From contig JAKSXM010000007.1 in NCBI GenBank assembly GCA_022575985.1, forward strand, positions 14,820,501 to 14,884,500: a DNA stretch of 64,000 bases, given 5' to 3'. Under the pieces are notes generated by a model. That model did not search any database. It was given only the letters and a program-made list of their open reading frames with translations, and had not been told where the DNA came from. The position numbers and the translations under genes are program-made. Positions 44,707 through 56,255 of the stretch are shown here, piece after piece; the first letter of the stretch is position 1; each line of letters begins with the position of its first letter. This DNA is from Anagrus nilaparvatae (taxonomy: Eukaryota; Arthropoda; Insecta; Hymenoptera; Mymaridae).

Positions 44707-47700
44707 CTAAAAAATAAGACATCGTCTGTAATATTGGATGGGCCTCTTTTTTTACAGAGAAATATGATGAAAATGAATGATTTGGAACTATGAGATAACT
44801 TTTTTTTCAGTTTTATATTTTAAAATTGCTACTTTTTCGTCAAAGAAATTAATTAAAAACAAAATTTTTTCTGACGAATTTCCTCTAAATCTTTTAAATA
44901 AACATTCTTATTATTGTAAAAATTTAACCACCAAATAAATTTAATTTTATTATATTAAAATCAACAGAAATTTTGCCCATTTAAAAAAAAAATAATCTTT
45001 TAACTCTAATGAGTTTATTAATTTATCGTTGAAATTAATTAATTTTTTTAAAAATTCAACGATGATTAAACGAACAAAGAAATCAATTTTTGATTATTTA
45101 ACTCTACACTAATGGGTGGACGAATTAATCGACTCTTTTTTTATTAAACCTAACATATACACGGCCAGGCTGCTTTGTTTTGCTTTGGTTTAATAAAAAA
45201 AGAGGCGAATAATTCGTCCACCTGTCAAAAATGAGTTAAATAAATCAAAAATTGATTCCTTTGTTCGTTTAATTATCGTTAAATTCTTAAAAAAATTAAT
45301 TAATTAATCAATTAATAATCTTAATAATTTGATTTACTTTTAAATTCACGTATTTATTATATTTTTATCAAAACAAGTTGTTTATAATGGCCTAATCCAC
45401 TTAAAATCTTAGAAATTAATGATTTTAGCCCTTTTTTTAACGTCTGAATATCAAAAATAGTTTTAGGGCTAAATTAAAAATTATTATTATTTATGACAAT
45501 ATCAAGGAAAAGATAATGATTAGTTTTTTTATGTTATTATACTTTATTAGGTAAAATAGACCATTATGAAAATTTTGTTATTGCTAGAGGAACCGTAGTG
45601 CCAATAATTTGGTAGCATTTTTTTATTTATGTAGGAGTAAAAAATGCCATTAAATTGAATGAGGCAGCAATTTTTTTTATACTTACTTAATCGACAATGT
45701 TGAATAACTAACGTTTGCTGACGATACGGTGAAATTGCAACTATTTGTACTGAACGGTAATGGTGTTTCTGGTACTTTGGGTCCAAAACTTGCATATAAG
45801 CAAGTCAATACGGCAGTGATCATTCCAATAATAACACCAATTTCATTGCTGTTTTCAAAGAATAAACCAAGGGTAAATGTACCTAAAATTGGCCCAGATA
45901 TTGAACCAAATATCGACATTGACAGGATAACCAAACTTTCGAAACGACCAGCCAAAAATGCTACACCCATAATGACTAAACCATTGATTGTGGACATAAT
46001 TTTTCCATACCAGGTGGCTTTATCTTCAGGAAATTTCTTACCAAATTTTGGATACAATGGCCTCAAGTAATCCTCGAGAAATACAGCTGATAAAGAATTC
46101 AGCATTGCAGAAACAGTGCTTAAACTAGCACAAAATACGCCAGCTACAAAAAGACCAGCAATTCCTGGATAAACTGACATTTTTGTTGCCGCAAAATAAG
46201 GCAGAATTTTGTCATACGACGATATTAGCCCGGCTGTTTTTGGATCACAGTCTTTATAAACTGCATAAAGTACCAATCCACAATATGCAGTTAATGAGCC
46301 AATACCCGCTGTCAAAACTGTACTTATATATAAAGCTCGACGTGCTTCACCAATAGTTCTAGAAAAAATATTTTTTAACTTTAGCAAGCTGCAATGAATA
46401 TTTTTAGAAGATAATAAAAACGTACTTAACAGTCTTGAATCTTTGAACTTCTACTTGATTAACACCATACAATGAAAGAAATGTAAAAAATGATCCTGTT
46501 ATTAAACTAAACCATGTGTGTTTAATTGTTGGATCCATGCGAAAACTATAAAAAAATAATAAATAAAGTTTAAATTTAAAATAAAATTAAAGAAATAAGT
46601 ATTGCTGGATTGTAAAAAAATGTTAACAAAATGCTTTTAGTTAGGCTGTTATATTAATACTTTCAAAATAAAATTAGATATTTTATAAAGGTTAGAATTT
46701 GACTAATACACTGATAAACAAACGTGTAAATATCACTGTATATTTTAGAAAAATTTACTGTACGCTAAAGCATGTAAATCAGGCACCATGCAAATCTAAA
46801 ATACAAAAAAAAAATGTCAGCTTCTTGGGAAATTCATTGGCTTAAATTTTACTAGGTAGATTAGGATAGTAGACAAGTGATCCATTATACCTTCAGTTTA
46901 CTACTGTAAAAGCTTCAATCATTTGAAATAATTAAAAACATGTTTCAAGGTCTCAAGAGATCTTCCCAATTTAGAGATTTCCGGAGATCTTCCTGAATTT
47001 TTTTTCCTAAAGTTTTTTGCGCGCACTCTTAACAGGTTTATTAACAAGTAAAAAGAATTAAAAAATTTTCAAAAAAAATTTTAAGAAATGAGAGATACGC
47101 CTTAATAACCAGTACTTTGTAAAAAAAAAAAATTATTTAACAAATTGAAGTGTTAACACTGCAAATTAGAAAATAAGACACACGGTTGACTAATTTTAAA
47201 AAGAGCAAAATCATCTTCCAACTGCACGAAAAAATTAACATTGGCACGTGCGTGTGTCACGAGCATCGGCACTTGTGTCACGAGCAAAATCGCTTTGGTG
47301 CGTTATACCGTTGCAACCGTAGCATTTCTGAGGATCTAATCAACAGAATTCAAACAAGTTGCAACAGCATAAATAAAAATATCTCATTATCGAAAAGCGC
47401 GTGTAAAATTTTAATCAAATATTAAAATTTTTATTTACATGCATGTATATGAAGTTTTCATAACAAATTATAATAATATAATATTTATTTCAAAATATTA
47501 TATAATAAAGGAAATTTTTTTTTCTATACGCTTTTTTTTAAATTTTGAAATGAGAAAATAAAATAAAATAAAATCCTTTTCAAGGACTTCACAACCTAGG
47601 TAATTTTTTTCAGTATTGAATTTTTTTTTGTTTACATTTTTAAATTACAAATGATTTTACAAAAAAACAATAAATTTTTTTGTTTTTAAAATGAAAACTT

Positions 47701-50199
47701 AATGTTTTTTAATTTATTTTTTAAAATATATAGTGAACGAACACATAAAATAATAAAATGTTTAAAGATTTTACAGGTTTTCAATGATTTTTCAATGTCA
47801 GCATTTAATATTTTTTTTAATGACAAAATTATCAAGCAAGATTTTCCAGTTGTTTAATAATTTTCCATCGTCAGATTATTTGATAAAAATTTTTTTTTGT
47901 TAATTAGTTTTCTCATTTTAACAATATAAAGATACTGATTTAAAAAAAAATCCGACTTTAGAAAAAAATTTTAGAAAAAAGAAATTTACCTGTTCTTTGA
48001 TAGTAATTATAATCTATAAGTAAGATCTATGTCAGTGGGGTCATTTATGAACTGATGCTTATACGTACAGGCATCATTACGCCAATGTATAATGAATTTA
48101 ATTGACAACTTATATATTTAGAAGAACTTACTCAAAAATATCCAGACGATGTCCTTCTCTTGCTAATTCCCAAACACTTGATAAACCACCATCTATATGA
48201 TTATTGGCAATTAATAATGCTATTAATATCGATACAAACATCAATAAGCCTTGAAGAATATCAGTAACTAATACTGCTTTCATGCCACCAATTGCTGAGT
48301 AAAATATGCAAATTATTCCGAGTATTAATATGCTTTTATAACTGGATAAGCCAATTGTTGCTTCGAGTGCTAATGATGGTGCGAATAAAACAACACCAGT
48401 GAACAAGGTTAATTGCAAGTAATTGGCTATGCTAGTTGCTAGTCGAGCTCTAACACCAAATCTTTTCTCCAAGTACTAAAAATTGAGTATATTAATATTA
48501 CTGTGATTTCAGGATAATAAAATAATTTTTTTACCTCATAAACACTGAGATTCTCGTATTGAAAAAATACTGGTAAATAAAAATAAGAAACTACAAGTGG
48601 CGAAAACAAAAAACCAACATAATACACAACGAATATTGCACCATACGCATAAGTTTCTCCACTAATACCAATCAATGTTATTGCTGATACAAATGATACC
48701 ATTAATGCTAAACCAAGTGGAACAATTTTCATTGATTTATTGGCTGAGAAATATTCCTATAAATGCATAAAAGAAAATTATTATTATTTTTATTATTTTC
48801 AGATTTCAGATCTAGTCAAATATTATTTTTTTTTTAATAGTTTAATAAATGAGAAATCGACTTTTTCAGAGCAAAGATGTTTATTATAAATATTGTTCCC
48901 AACGTTTCGAGTCTTTATAAGACTCCTTTTCAAGGGATTCTATTTATTTTGAAAAATTTGTTTGTTGCTGGACAATTTTTTGGTTTTTGCAAAATAGAGG
49001 ATTATAAAATTTTTTAAAAACTTCTATAAATTATAAATATTTTTTTATAAATAAATCCGATAGTCAATACATTATTTTAAGAATGGATAATAAAAGAGAG
49101 CGTATTAAGGAGCGGATATATAACATAATTAGGATTAAATGTCTCCCGACAGAATTTTTTGTTTCGAGGTCCGTTGTAAAATTTTATTGCATTTGTTTTT
49201 TTATAATATCCTATTTTGAATACTTATCGGACGTAATTTATTGGACCTCTAAACAAAAAGATGTGTCGCTAGACACTTAATCCTAATTATACGCTACACG
49301 CCCACCTATAGATTTAATCTCTAAATACTTTATCTTTTTTTATTTATGCGCATTCTAAAATAATGTATCGACTATCGAATTAATTTGAATAAAATATTTA
49401 TAATTTATAGTTTTTAAATAAATTTTATGGTCCACCATGTCGGAAAAACCAAAAAATTTTCCAGCACCAAAAATATTTTTTCAAATTAAATTTTATCGTT
49501 GCGCCTTACCTAATTTACGGCTCTTAGATCAATATTTTAATTAATATTTCGCCATATTGGGAAAACTGAAAAATAATCGGGCTGTGAAAAAAAAATATTT
49601 TCTGTCCGAAGTACTTTCTAATTGAATTTGAAAAATCTGGTTATTAATTTAATTGAAATACAATAAGATACAACATTTTAGAGCCATTTATGCAATTAAT
49701 TTCAAATATGAGTGTTGGCCGCAATCGTATAATCCTAAACTCTCTTAAAATGTTTAAGAGGGTCATAGGATCGATTCCCGAACCAAGTAAATTTTTTTTT
49801 TTTTTTATTAAAAAAAAAATAAAAAACTTCTGCCATACGTGGGCCGAAGTATGTGCCATACGTCGCGGAGACGTGTACCGAAGGACCTATGCTATACGTG
49901 CGCTACACGTCGGCAGAGCGATTTGCCGAACGTCGCCCGAACTTCGGCACGTACTTGGCCGGTGCAGTTCAAAAGTGCGCGGGTACAAAAAAAAATATTA
50001 CTTACCACTGCAGTTTTTTGTTTACCGCCAGTAAAACGATAATAAACACCAACACCAGCTGAATATAAAAGTACAAATCCTATAACCAGATAATCTGTCA
50101 GTTGTAAAGATGTTTTGTTCTTAAAAAAAAAAAAAAATTATTTTACACATTTTTATTACAAAAAAAAATTTTGAATAATTTATTTATACTGACATCCAT
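44463..50199 (-). CDS. SLC5-family sodium/solute symporter, copy 1 (seven exons)
   Basis: A plasma-membrane sodium-coupled symporter of the SLC5 family, closest in pattern to insect putative sodium-dependent multivitamin or sodium-coupled monocarboxylate transporters. Exons on the minus strand: 50194-50199 (start, inferred), 50006-50119, 48535-48756, 48132-48475, 46426-46545, 45687-46358 and 44463-44706. They join in frame to about 573 residues, the usual family length. Family features: N-terminal YYRFTGGKQKT then EYFSANKSM, GISGETYAYG, YLEKRFGVRAR, GGMKAVLVTDILQG, SLYGVNQVEVQRF, and PGIAGLFVAGVFCASLSTVS. Many hydrophobic segments fit about 13 helices. The C-terminal tail is basic (RIRRRRNREKN). 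The exact substrate cannot be told from sequence. Confidence 0.85.
45015..45320. mobile_element. Palindromic MITE inside SLC5 copy 1 intron
   Basis: Arms include GTGGACGAATTAATCGACTC and its near complement AGGCGAATAATTCGTCCAC, extending outward through AATCAATTTTTGATT and CGAACAAAG. The centre has GGCCAGGCTGC. No equivalent is seen in the same intron of copy 2. Confidence 0.65.
45687..46358 (-). CDS. SLC5 copy 1, sixth exon
   Basis: The acceptor TTTTTTCTAG precedes AACTATTGGTGAAG and the donor GTAAGT follows. It encodes TIGEARRALYISTVLTAGIG through FESLVILSMSIFGSISGPIL to the extracellular loop rich in Asn, Ser and Thr (CNFTVSSANVSYS, with possible N-glycosylation sites NFT and NVS). Confidence 0.85.
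46426..46545 (-). CDS. SLC5 copy 1, fifth exon
   Basis: 120 nt, phase 2 in and phase 2 out. It encodes DPTIKHTWFSLITGSFFTFL then SLYGVNQVEVQRFK. Separated from the next exon by a 67-nt intron that copy 2 lacks. Confidence 0.8.
46546..48131. other. SLC5 copy 1 intron
   Basis: AT-rich. The first part (46620-46960) is alignable with 58200-58570 of copy 2. A plus-strand frame at 47186-47425 has Cys/His-rich text but no family resemblance and no equivalent in copy 2. Confidence 0.5.
48132..48475 (-). CDS. SLC5 copy 1, fourth exon
   Basis: Acceptor ...TTTTTAG before TACTTGGAG, donor GTAAGT. It encodes YLEKRFGVRARLATSIANYL through GGMKAVLVTDILQG to the start of the HRLDIFD loop. It carries the family motif GGMKAVxxTDxxQ intact. 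Confidence 0.85.
48535..48756 (-). CDS. SLC5 copy 1, third exon
   Basis: 74 codons in phase 0. It encodes EYFSANKSMKIVPLGLALMV, ITLIGISGETYAYG and FYLPVFFQYENLSVYE, corresponding to helices 2-3 of the LeuT fold. Confidence 0.85.
49713..49985. mobile_element. tRNA-like sequence followed by a GC-rich body (SINE-like)
   Basis: A B-box-like GGATCGATTCCCG lies in a tRNA-like head (TGTTGGCCGCAATCG to CCCGAACC). After a T-run and A-run comes a GC-rich block at 49830-49985 with repeated ACGTCG, CCGAAG and CGGCA phrases (for example GCCGAACGTCGCCCGAACTT). It lies in SLC5 copy 1 intron 2. Three overlapping short open frames reflect the low stop density of GC-rich DNA. Confidence 0.4.
50006..50119 (-). 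CDS. SLC5 copy 1, second exon (first long coding exon)
   Basis: 38 codons, phase 0. The acceptor TTTTTTTTTTAAG is followed by NKTSLQLTDYLVIGFVLLYS then AGVGVYYRFTGGKQKTAV, the first membrane helix and the conserved RFTGGK loop. Donor GTAAGT. Confidence 0.85.
50194..50199 (-). CDS. SLC5 copy 1, candidate start micro-segment (Met-Asp)
   Basis: On the minus strand ATGGAT is followed by the donor GTCAGT. A 74-nt intron with a long pyrimidine tract leads to the exon at 50119. Phase 0 fits. The upstream 5' UTR would lie above 50199. This is the nearest start that gives an in-frame protein. Confidence 0.45.
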
Positions 50200-50728
50200 T
50201 TTTATTCCTTGTTTTTTTTTTTTTTTATATTTCGTTATCCAGGTACACTTTTTTATTATTTTATAAAAACAACACCAATCACCACTGAGTTTTTCACAGA
50301 TTATTTTATTTTTGTTTTTTGTTAACTATGTTTTATAAAAATATATTTGTTATAAACTTTTTTTAAATCAAATTTCAAGCTTATACTGCTTTCTAATGAT
50401 TTATATACACGTGCTTTGTTATATTTTGTTTGGCCTTTTCTACACTAGACGATATGATTTTCATGATTATTATGTTTCTATTTAAAATATATAAAAATGT
50501 AATTTAAAAAAAATATAATCTTGCCTGGTGTAGAGACGACCCTATTCAATCCACGACCGCAGATTAAAGTGCCGCAAGTGGTTATTTTTAAACTTGAGTA
50601 CAAAAATTAGTATACCTATATAATCATAGCCGAAATTTAAACAAAAAAATGGTGGGGGATTCTGAACTATTTAGCGCTGGTTAAAAAATTATAATACAAA
50701 AAGACTTGAATAGAGTAGGACAGTTAGT

Positions 50729-50875
50729 GAACATTCAGACGAGAAAAAATTTGTAACCCCCACCTTAGATATTTACCCCCTCTCGACCCATTCTTGCATG
50801 TTAAATAATAAAAAGTGGGAGTAAATTTTGGAGCTGGTGGATAAAATTTTTTCTCGTCTGAATGCTACCTTAAGA
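50729..50875. mobile_element. Short palindromic MITE
   Basis: ATTCAGACGAGAAAAAATTT on the left pairs with AAATTTTTTCTCGTCTGAAT-like sequence on the right. The middle has ACCCCCACC and GGTGGATAA-type complements. Confidence 0.5.
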
Positions 50876-51227
50876 CGAAAAAAGGGGGTCTGGAAGTTGC
50901 CACCACGCGCCGCTAGTGAGCAACGTAGGTAAAATTACTCTCTCCTTTGCTCTTTATAGAATCATGCGAAATAAAAGAGATGTAAATATAACATTTTTAT
51001 AACGCCACCTTCATATGAATAGCATATAGACGAGTTTGTCTACGAGTGAGAATTTATTGAAGCGAGAAAAAATCTTCGTAATGTAAGATGATATGTATTT
51101 ATTATATTCCTTCAGCGCATGAGTTAAAGAGAGAAAGAATTCTGGATGCGATAAGAATATAAAATAAATTTCTTTTAAAAATAAGAGTATCAAATAAATT
51201 TTTTTGTTTTTTTAAACATTATACTTA

Positions 51228-52992
51228 TACTCCAGTCAAATCACGGGGGGGGAGGTTGATTTTTTCCCCACTAACGAGGTTTGTTCCCCTATATGTTTAT
51301 TGGGTCGCTGATCACGAATTTCGGGGTCCCGAAGTCCGTCTAAGGGCGGAACACCCTTAAATTTGCAAATTCACCCTTTTAAGGGGTATTTTAACAATAT
51401 TTTAAATAGGGGTTATTAATAACAATTTAAGCAGATTATAATAGGTTTTTTGGCTCGCTAATCACGAATTTGAGGGTCCCAAGTGTGTAAAATTGATTAA
51501 GCACCCTTAAATTTGCAAATCAACCCTTATTTTTGCAAACTTTATATCCAAGCCTTTTCAATCGGCAGGATCATGATTTTATAGGTTTTTGGGGTCGTTA
51601 ATTACGAATTTTGGGGTTTCAACATCATAAAATTGATTAAGCATCCTTAAATGAGCAAATCAACCCTTATTTTTGCAAACTTTATATCCAAGCCTTTTTA
51701 ATCGGCAGAATCATGATTTTATAGGTTTTGGGGTCGTTAGTTACGAATTTGGGGGTTTCAACATCATAAAATTGATTAAACACCCTTAAATTTGCAAATC
51801 AACCCTTATTTTTGCAAACTTTATATTCAAGCCTTTTCAAACGACCGGATATTGTTTTCATAGGTTTTTGGGGTCGTTGGCTATGATTTTGTGGCATCCA
51901 AGGCTTTAGAGTAATTTAAACGACCCTTAATTTGTAAATTTACCCCTTTATTTTTGCAAAAATATCAATATAAGCCTTTCACATTTCATAACTACTGAGG
52001 ACTGAAAGATTGCCACCTTTGCATTCTTTTCGGGGAGCTATTTAAATCAAATATTAAATTAAATATATAAACAGAATGTAAATGTTACTGCAATTAATAA
52101 ATAAAAATTTTAAAGTTAATAAAGGAATTTTTTTTCTATTACTTTTTATTAATATTTTTTAAGTTTGGTACCCCAAATTCACAGCCATCAACTCAAAAAG
52201 AGTATGAAAGAAAGTTTTTTCCGTTTGAAAAGGATTGTATACATAATTTTGAAAAAAAAGGGTGAATTTGCAAATTTAAGGGTGTTAAACCAACTTTATG
52301 AAGTTAAAACCCCCAAATTCGTAATTAACGATCCCAAAAACCTATAGTATCATGACCCTGCCGTTTGAAAAGGCTTGAATATAAAGTTTGCAAAAATAAG
52401 GGTTGATTTGCAAATATAATATTTGCAAATATAAGTGTTTAATCAATTTTATGATGTTGAAACCCCCAAATTCGTAATTAACGACCCCAAAAACCTATAT
52501 GAAAACATTATCTGGCCGTTTGAAAAGGCTTGGATTTAAAGTTTGTAAAAATAAGGGTTGATTTGCAAATTTAAGGGTACTTAATCAATTTTATGATATT
52601 GAAACCCCAAAATTCGTAATTAACGACCCCAAAAACCTATAAAATCATGATCCTGCCGATTGAAAAGGCTTGGATATAAAGTCTGCAAAAATAAGGGCTG
52701 ATTTGCAAATTTAAGGGTGCTTAATCAATTTTACACACTTGGGACCCTCAAATTCGTGATTAGCGAGCCAAAAAACCTATTATAATCTGCTTAAATTGTT
52801 ATTAATAACTCCTGTTAAAAATATTGTTAAAATACCCCTTAAAAGGGTGAATTTGCAAATTTAAGGGTGTTCCGCCCTTAGACGGACTTCGGGACCCCGA
52901 AATTCGTGATCAGCGACCCAAAAAACATATAGGGGAACAAACCTCGTTAGTGGGGAAAAAATCAACCGCAATCCCGTGATTTAACTGGAGTA
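51228..52992. mobile_element. 1.76-kb foldback element with internal satellite units and TTA duplication
   Basis: Ends TACTCCAGTCAAATCACGGG and its near complement CCCGTGATTTAACTGGAGTA. Each arm has several tandem units of about 125 bp with GGTTTTTGGGGTCGTTAATT, CGAATTTTGGGG, CCCTTAAATTTGCAAATCAA and TTTGCAAACTTTATATCCAA. TTA flanks both ends. The paralogous sequence at 57060-57080 (ATACTTATTAGTCATGG) is the uninterrupted site. The same family appears at 38326 and 28395. Confidence 0.85.
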
Positions 52993-53601
52993 TTATTAGT
53001 CATGGTCGTGAATGCAATACACATGAAGATGTTGTTACAAAAAATATCGATTATAACGCGATACTAAAGAACACTGAAAGAGGCATGGTTGAGAGGAAAG
53101 ATACAAATCTTTCCTTTCAACCTTGCCTATATCAGCGTTCTATATTAACTAGTTACAATATAAACTATATATGTGGCGTCAGGGAAAAAGCCTACAACCG
53201 CCTCTTATATATTTTCGAGTAAAAGGCCTTTAAAGTTAAAAAAAATTTTTTTGTTAAAAATAAAAATAAATATGAATTTAAAAATTTTTTTTACTATCAT
53301 TAAGGAATAATAAATAATTTCGATAAATGAGTTTACATTTATTATCAGATTTAATTTTTTTTCTAGCTTGATGTTTATCTATTTTATCTATTTTTTAAAG
53401 ATTTTTTATAATAATAGTACCTATTTTATGATTCTTCCCATAAAATTTTATCTAATTTAGTTTACATTGAAGTAATATTTTTATCTCCGTGTTTTCCAGC
53501 TATTAACAAATACACCTTATCTTAACTATTTTCTTACCTGAAAAATGCTGTACAGAAAAATATGGTATACGTAATTATTTATATGTATGTATATGTTACG
53601 C

Positions 53602-53912
53602 CCGAAACGAGGTTACGGCCGGTTCCGCGGAATGGGGCATTCATCAGCCGGTTTAATGAAATTATGAATAAAATTTGATAAGTCAAACAAATTTTTTATC
53701 TTATAATTAATCAGTATCATTCAAAAATGTATTTTAAATGTAAAAGAAACAAAACAAAAATTTTTTTTCTTAGAAAATTTTCTTATTTTCAACGTATTAA
53801 TTTATTTAATTTGATGCCCCGTTCCGCGGAACCGGTCAGTTTGATGTCCCATTCCGTGGAACCGGCCGGTTTACTGTCCGGTTCCGCGGAAGCGGCCGTT
53901 ACCTCGTTTCGA
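53602..53912. repeat. GC-rich inverted-repeat element with TTCCGCGGAA units
   Basis: Ends CGAAACGAGGTTACGGCC and GGCCGTTACCTCGTTTCG are inverted. Four to five copies of GTTCCGCGGAACCGG or a variant occur, in one array on the right and singly on the left. Strikingly GC-rich against the background. Confidence 0.7.
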
Positions 53913-54403
53913 TATATATATCTCTTATTTAAAATTTGTAAACAAAATTTTTGTTGTATAAATTATATAGTTTTGTTATATTTTGCGTAAATTTATTACT
54001 AATTTTTGTAAATTTTCGGAAAAAAATTGTTAATTATCAATTTTTCTTGCAAATTCACAAAAAAAATCGAGAATACTCGAATTTTTTGTTAATCTACTAA
54101 TTTTAGTAAATTTACGATTTTTTTCGAATATTTACAAATTTTGTCGAAAATTTACTAATTTTTCGAAAAAGTTCTAATTTTTTTGTTCATATAAGAAAGT
54201 TACTTTTTACAGTGTGTTTTCAAAAAAAGTACATATTGAAGGTTCCTAGGAATAAGATAGCTTACTATTAAAGAAATATATTAAATAAGGATTAAAAATT
54301 TTAAAATTACCATTTATTTTTTTCTAAAAATATTAAAAAATGTGTATTAATAATTTAATAAATCGCTTTAAAATTTAAGTTTCAGATTTTAACTCAGCAT
54401 AAT

Positions 54404-54960
54404 TTAGGGAAAAAATTTTCAAAAAATTAAGTATCAGTTTCGAGATATCGAGTAAAAACTATACTTTCAAATATAAGTACTTTCGTGGAAATAAATGAGG
54501 TATTACACCCACAAAAAAAAATATTGCAGGTTTTTTAATTTTTTTGTTTTTTTAATTTTGAAAAAAAATTTTTTTAAAAATTCAGTATCAAATCCAAAAA
54601 ATGACTATGAACAAACTTTCTAAAACTAGTACTTTCATAGAAATAAATTAGGTACTACGTCCAAAAAGCAAAAAAAAATTGGTGTTTTTTGTATTTTTTC
54701 GTGAAAAAAATTTTGGGAAAAAAATTTTCAAAAAGTTAAGTATCAGATTCGGTATATCGAGTAAAAACCATACTTTCAAATATAAGTACTTTTGTGGAAA
54801 TAAATGAGGTATTACATCCAAATTAAAAAAAAAAAAAGTATCCAGAGCTTTTTTGGTGAAAAAATTTTTGAAAAAAAAATTAGGTCTTAACTCCATAATG
54901 TTTGGGAAATATCACCAATTACATACATACACACACACACACACACATACATACTTTTTT
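54404..54960. repeat. Three tandem units of about 150 bp plus a (CA)n tract
   Basis: Each unit carries AAGTATCAGTTTCGAGATAT or a variant, AAATATAAGTACTTTCGTGG, and AAATAAATGAGGTATTACA. Units begin near 54404, 54557 and 54710. They are followed by ACATACATACACACACACAC at about 54920-54952. Confidence 0.7.
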
Positions 54961-55239
54961 TAATGAAAACACATGTAAAAAATATAAAAGTGACGCTTTT
55001 TGATAAATTTGTATTTGAAAGATTTCTTTAGTTTTTCCAATTTTCCGGGTTTTCCTGAGGTTATTCCGAAAAAATATGGTCAGATTCGGATTTTGCGTGA
55101 AATTTTACTACCTACTTAAATATAGGCGTCCAGAAAATAAAGAATTTGAAAAAAAACAAAATTGGAATAACTGCTGCCCAATCGCGACCAAGCCACCTAC
55201 AGCTTTAAAAATTGGCCAGTAAACATACATACTGCGAAG

Positions 55240-55400
55240 CACAGTCTATTACAAATGAAACTATTCTTAAAATAACGAGTTTTTTTCCTAAGTGTTAAAA
55301 ATTTGATAAACATTTTGATTGATTTCTTGATTAAAAAACTTTATGTATACATAAATTTACAAAAGACTGAAGTAGAAAAATATGAATTAAATAGATTAGG
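55240..55400. repeat. Dispersed repeat copy
   Basis: Shares TAAGTGTTAAAAATTTG, ACATTTTGATTGAT and AAATTTACAAAAGA with 42533-42700 and the inverted-duplication arms. Confidence 0.6.
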
Positions 55401-55978
55401 CGCGTTAATTTACAATATGTATACATTTTTCAAAATATATATTATTTTAATACAGTCTCAGCTCTTTTTTTTTTTAAATTATTACGTCATTTAAATATTT
55501 AAATAAACATCATACAATACATTTCTTAATATACTTGAGTTTAAAAAAAAATAATTTTCATAATTATAATTGCCACTAAAAATAATTTTTTTTTTTAAAC
55601 ATAAATACGTCAAATTACATTGAAAAAGTCACTTAAAAATATCACTTTAAAAAAAGGACTATCAATATTTTTTTTTAATACATTTAACACCACAATAAAA
55701 AGAATTTTTTTATAAATCTTAAAAATTTTTTTTTTCTGAAATATCTATCAAATAGTTTTCTAAATAGTATTAAGGCATATTTAATATTTCAATTGTCTTT
55801 TCTGTTTCAGGCGAGTAAAAGGTTAATTCTTTTTTTGGTTTTTTTATGCAATTTTTTTACGTGATTAATAATTATGAAAAAATCTGTTATATACTAAAAA
55901 TTAACATTTTAAAAGCACTAAAAATAATATTATTTAAATAATCGTTTTAGTTCAAAGCTATTGATAAAAATCGATTGA

Positions 55979-56255
55979 TCAGAAGCTTGTTTCATTTTCA
56001 GTATTATTTTCAGGATTATTTTCAGGATTATTTTCAATTCTCTTGTTTTTTTCTTTGTTTCGTCTATACCTGATTTTTTCTGCTATGCATGGTGTAAATA
56101 AACTGGCATCTATTTCGTCCTTATTTGTCTTTGCTTGTAATTTATTTATTATTATACTTGCTGTGTAACCAACGAATAGTGTTATCAGAAAACCAAAAAA
56201 ACAGTAATACATGTAAGAGATTTGATGTATGTATGGAACTTCATTTTCATTGTTC
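55979..56255 (-). CDS. SLC5 copy 2, last exon
   Basis: Acceptor TTTTTTAG before GAACAATG. It encodes VPYIHQISYMYYCFFGFLIT and a tail with three repeats of AATAATCCTGAA or close variants (NNPE). Stop TGA at 55981-55979. About 11 codons longer than the copy 1 exon. Confidence 0.85.

Noticed and set aside
47186..47425. Cys/His-containing plus-strand frame inside SLC5 copy 1
   Set aside because: No zinc-finger spacing, antisense within an intron, and absent from copy 2.
51300..52980. Regularly spaced repeats resembling a CRISPR array
   Set aside because: Units are satellite-like, about 125 bp, diverged, without unique spacers, and arranged as an inverted pair in a eukaryotic genome.
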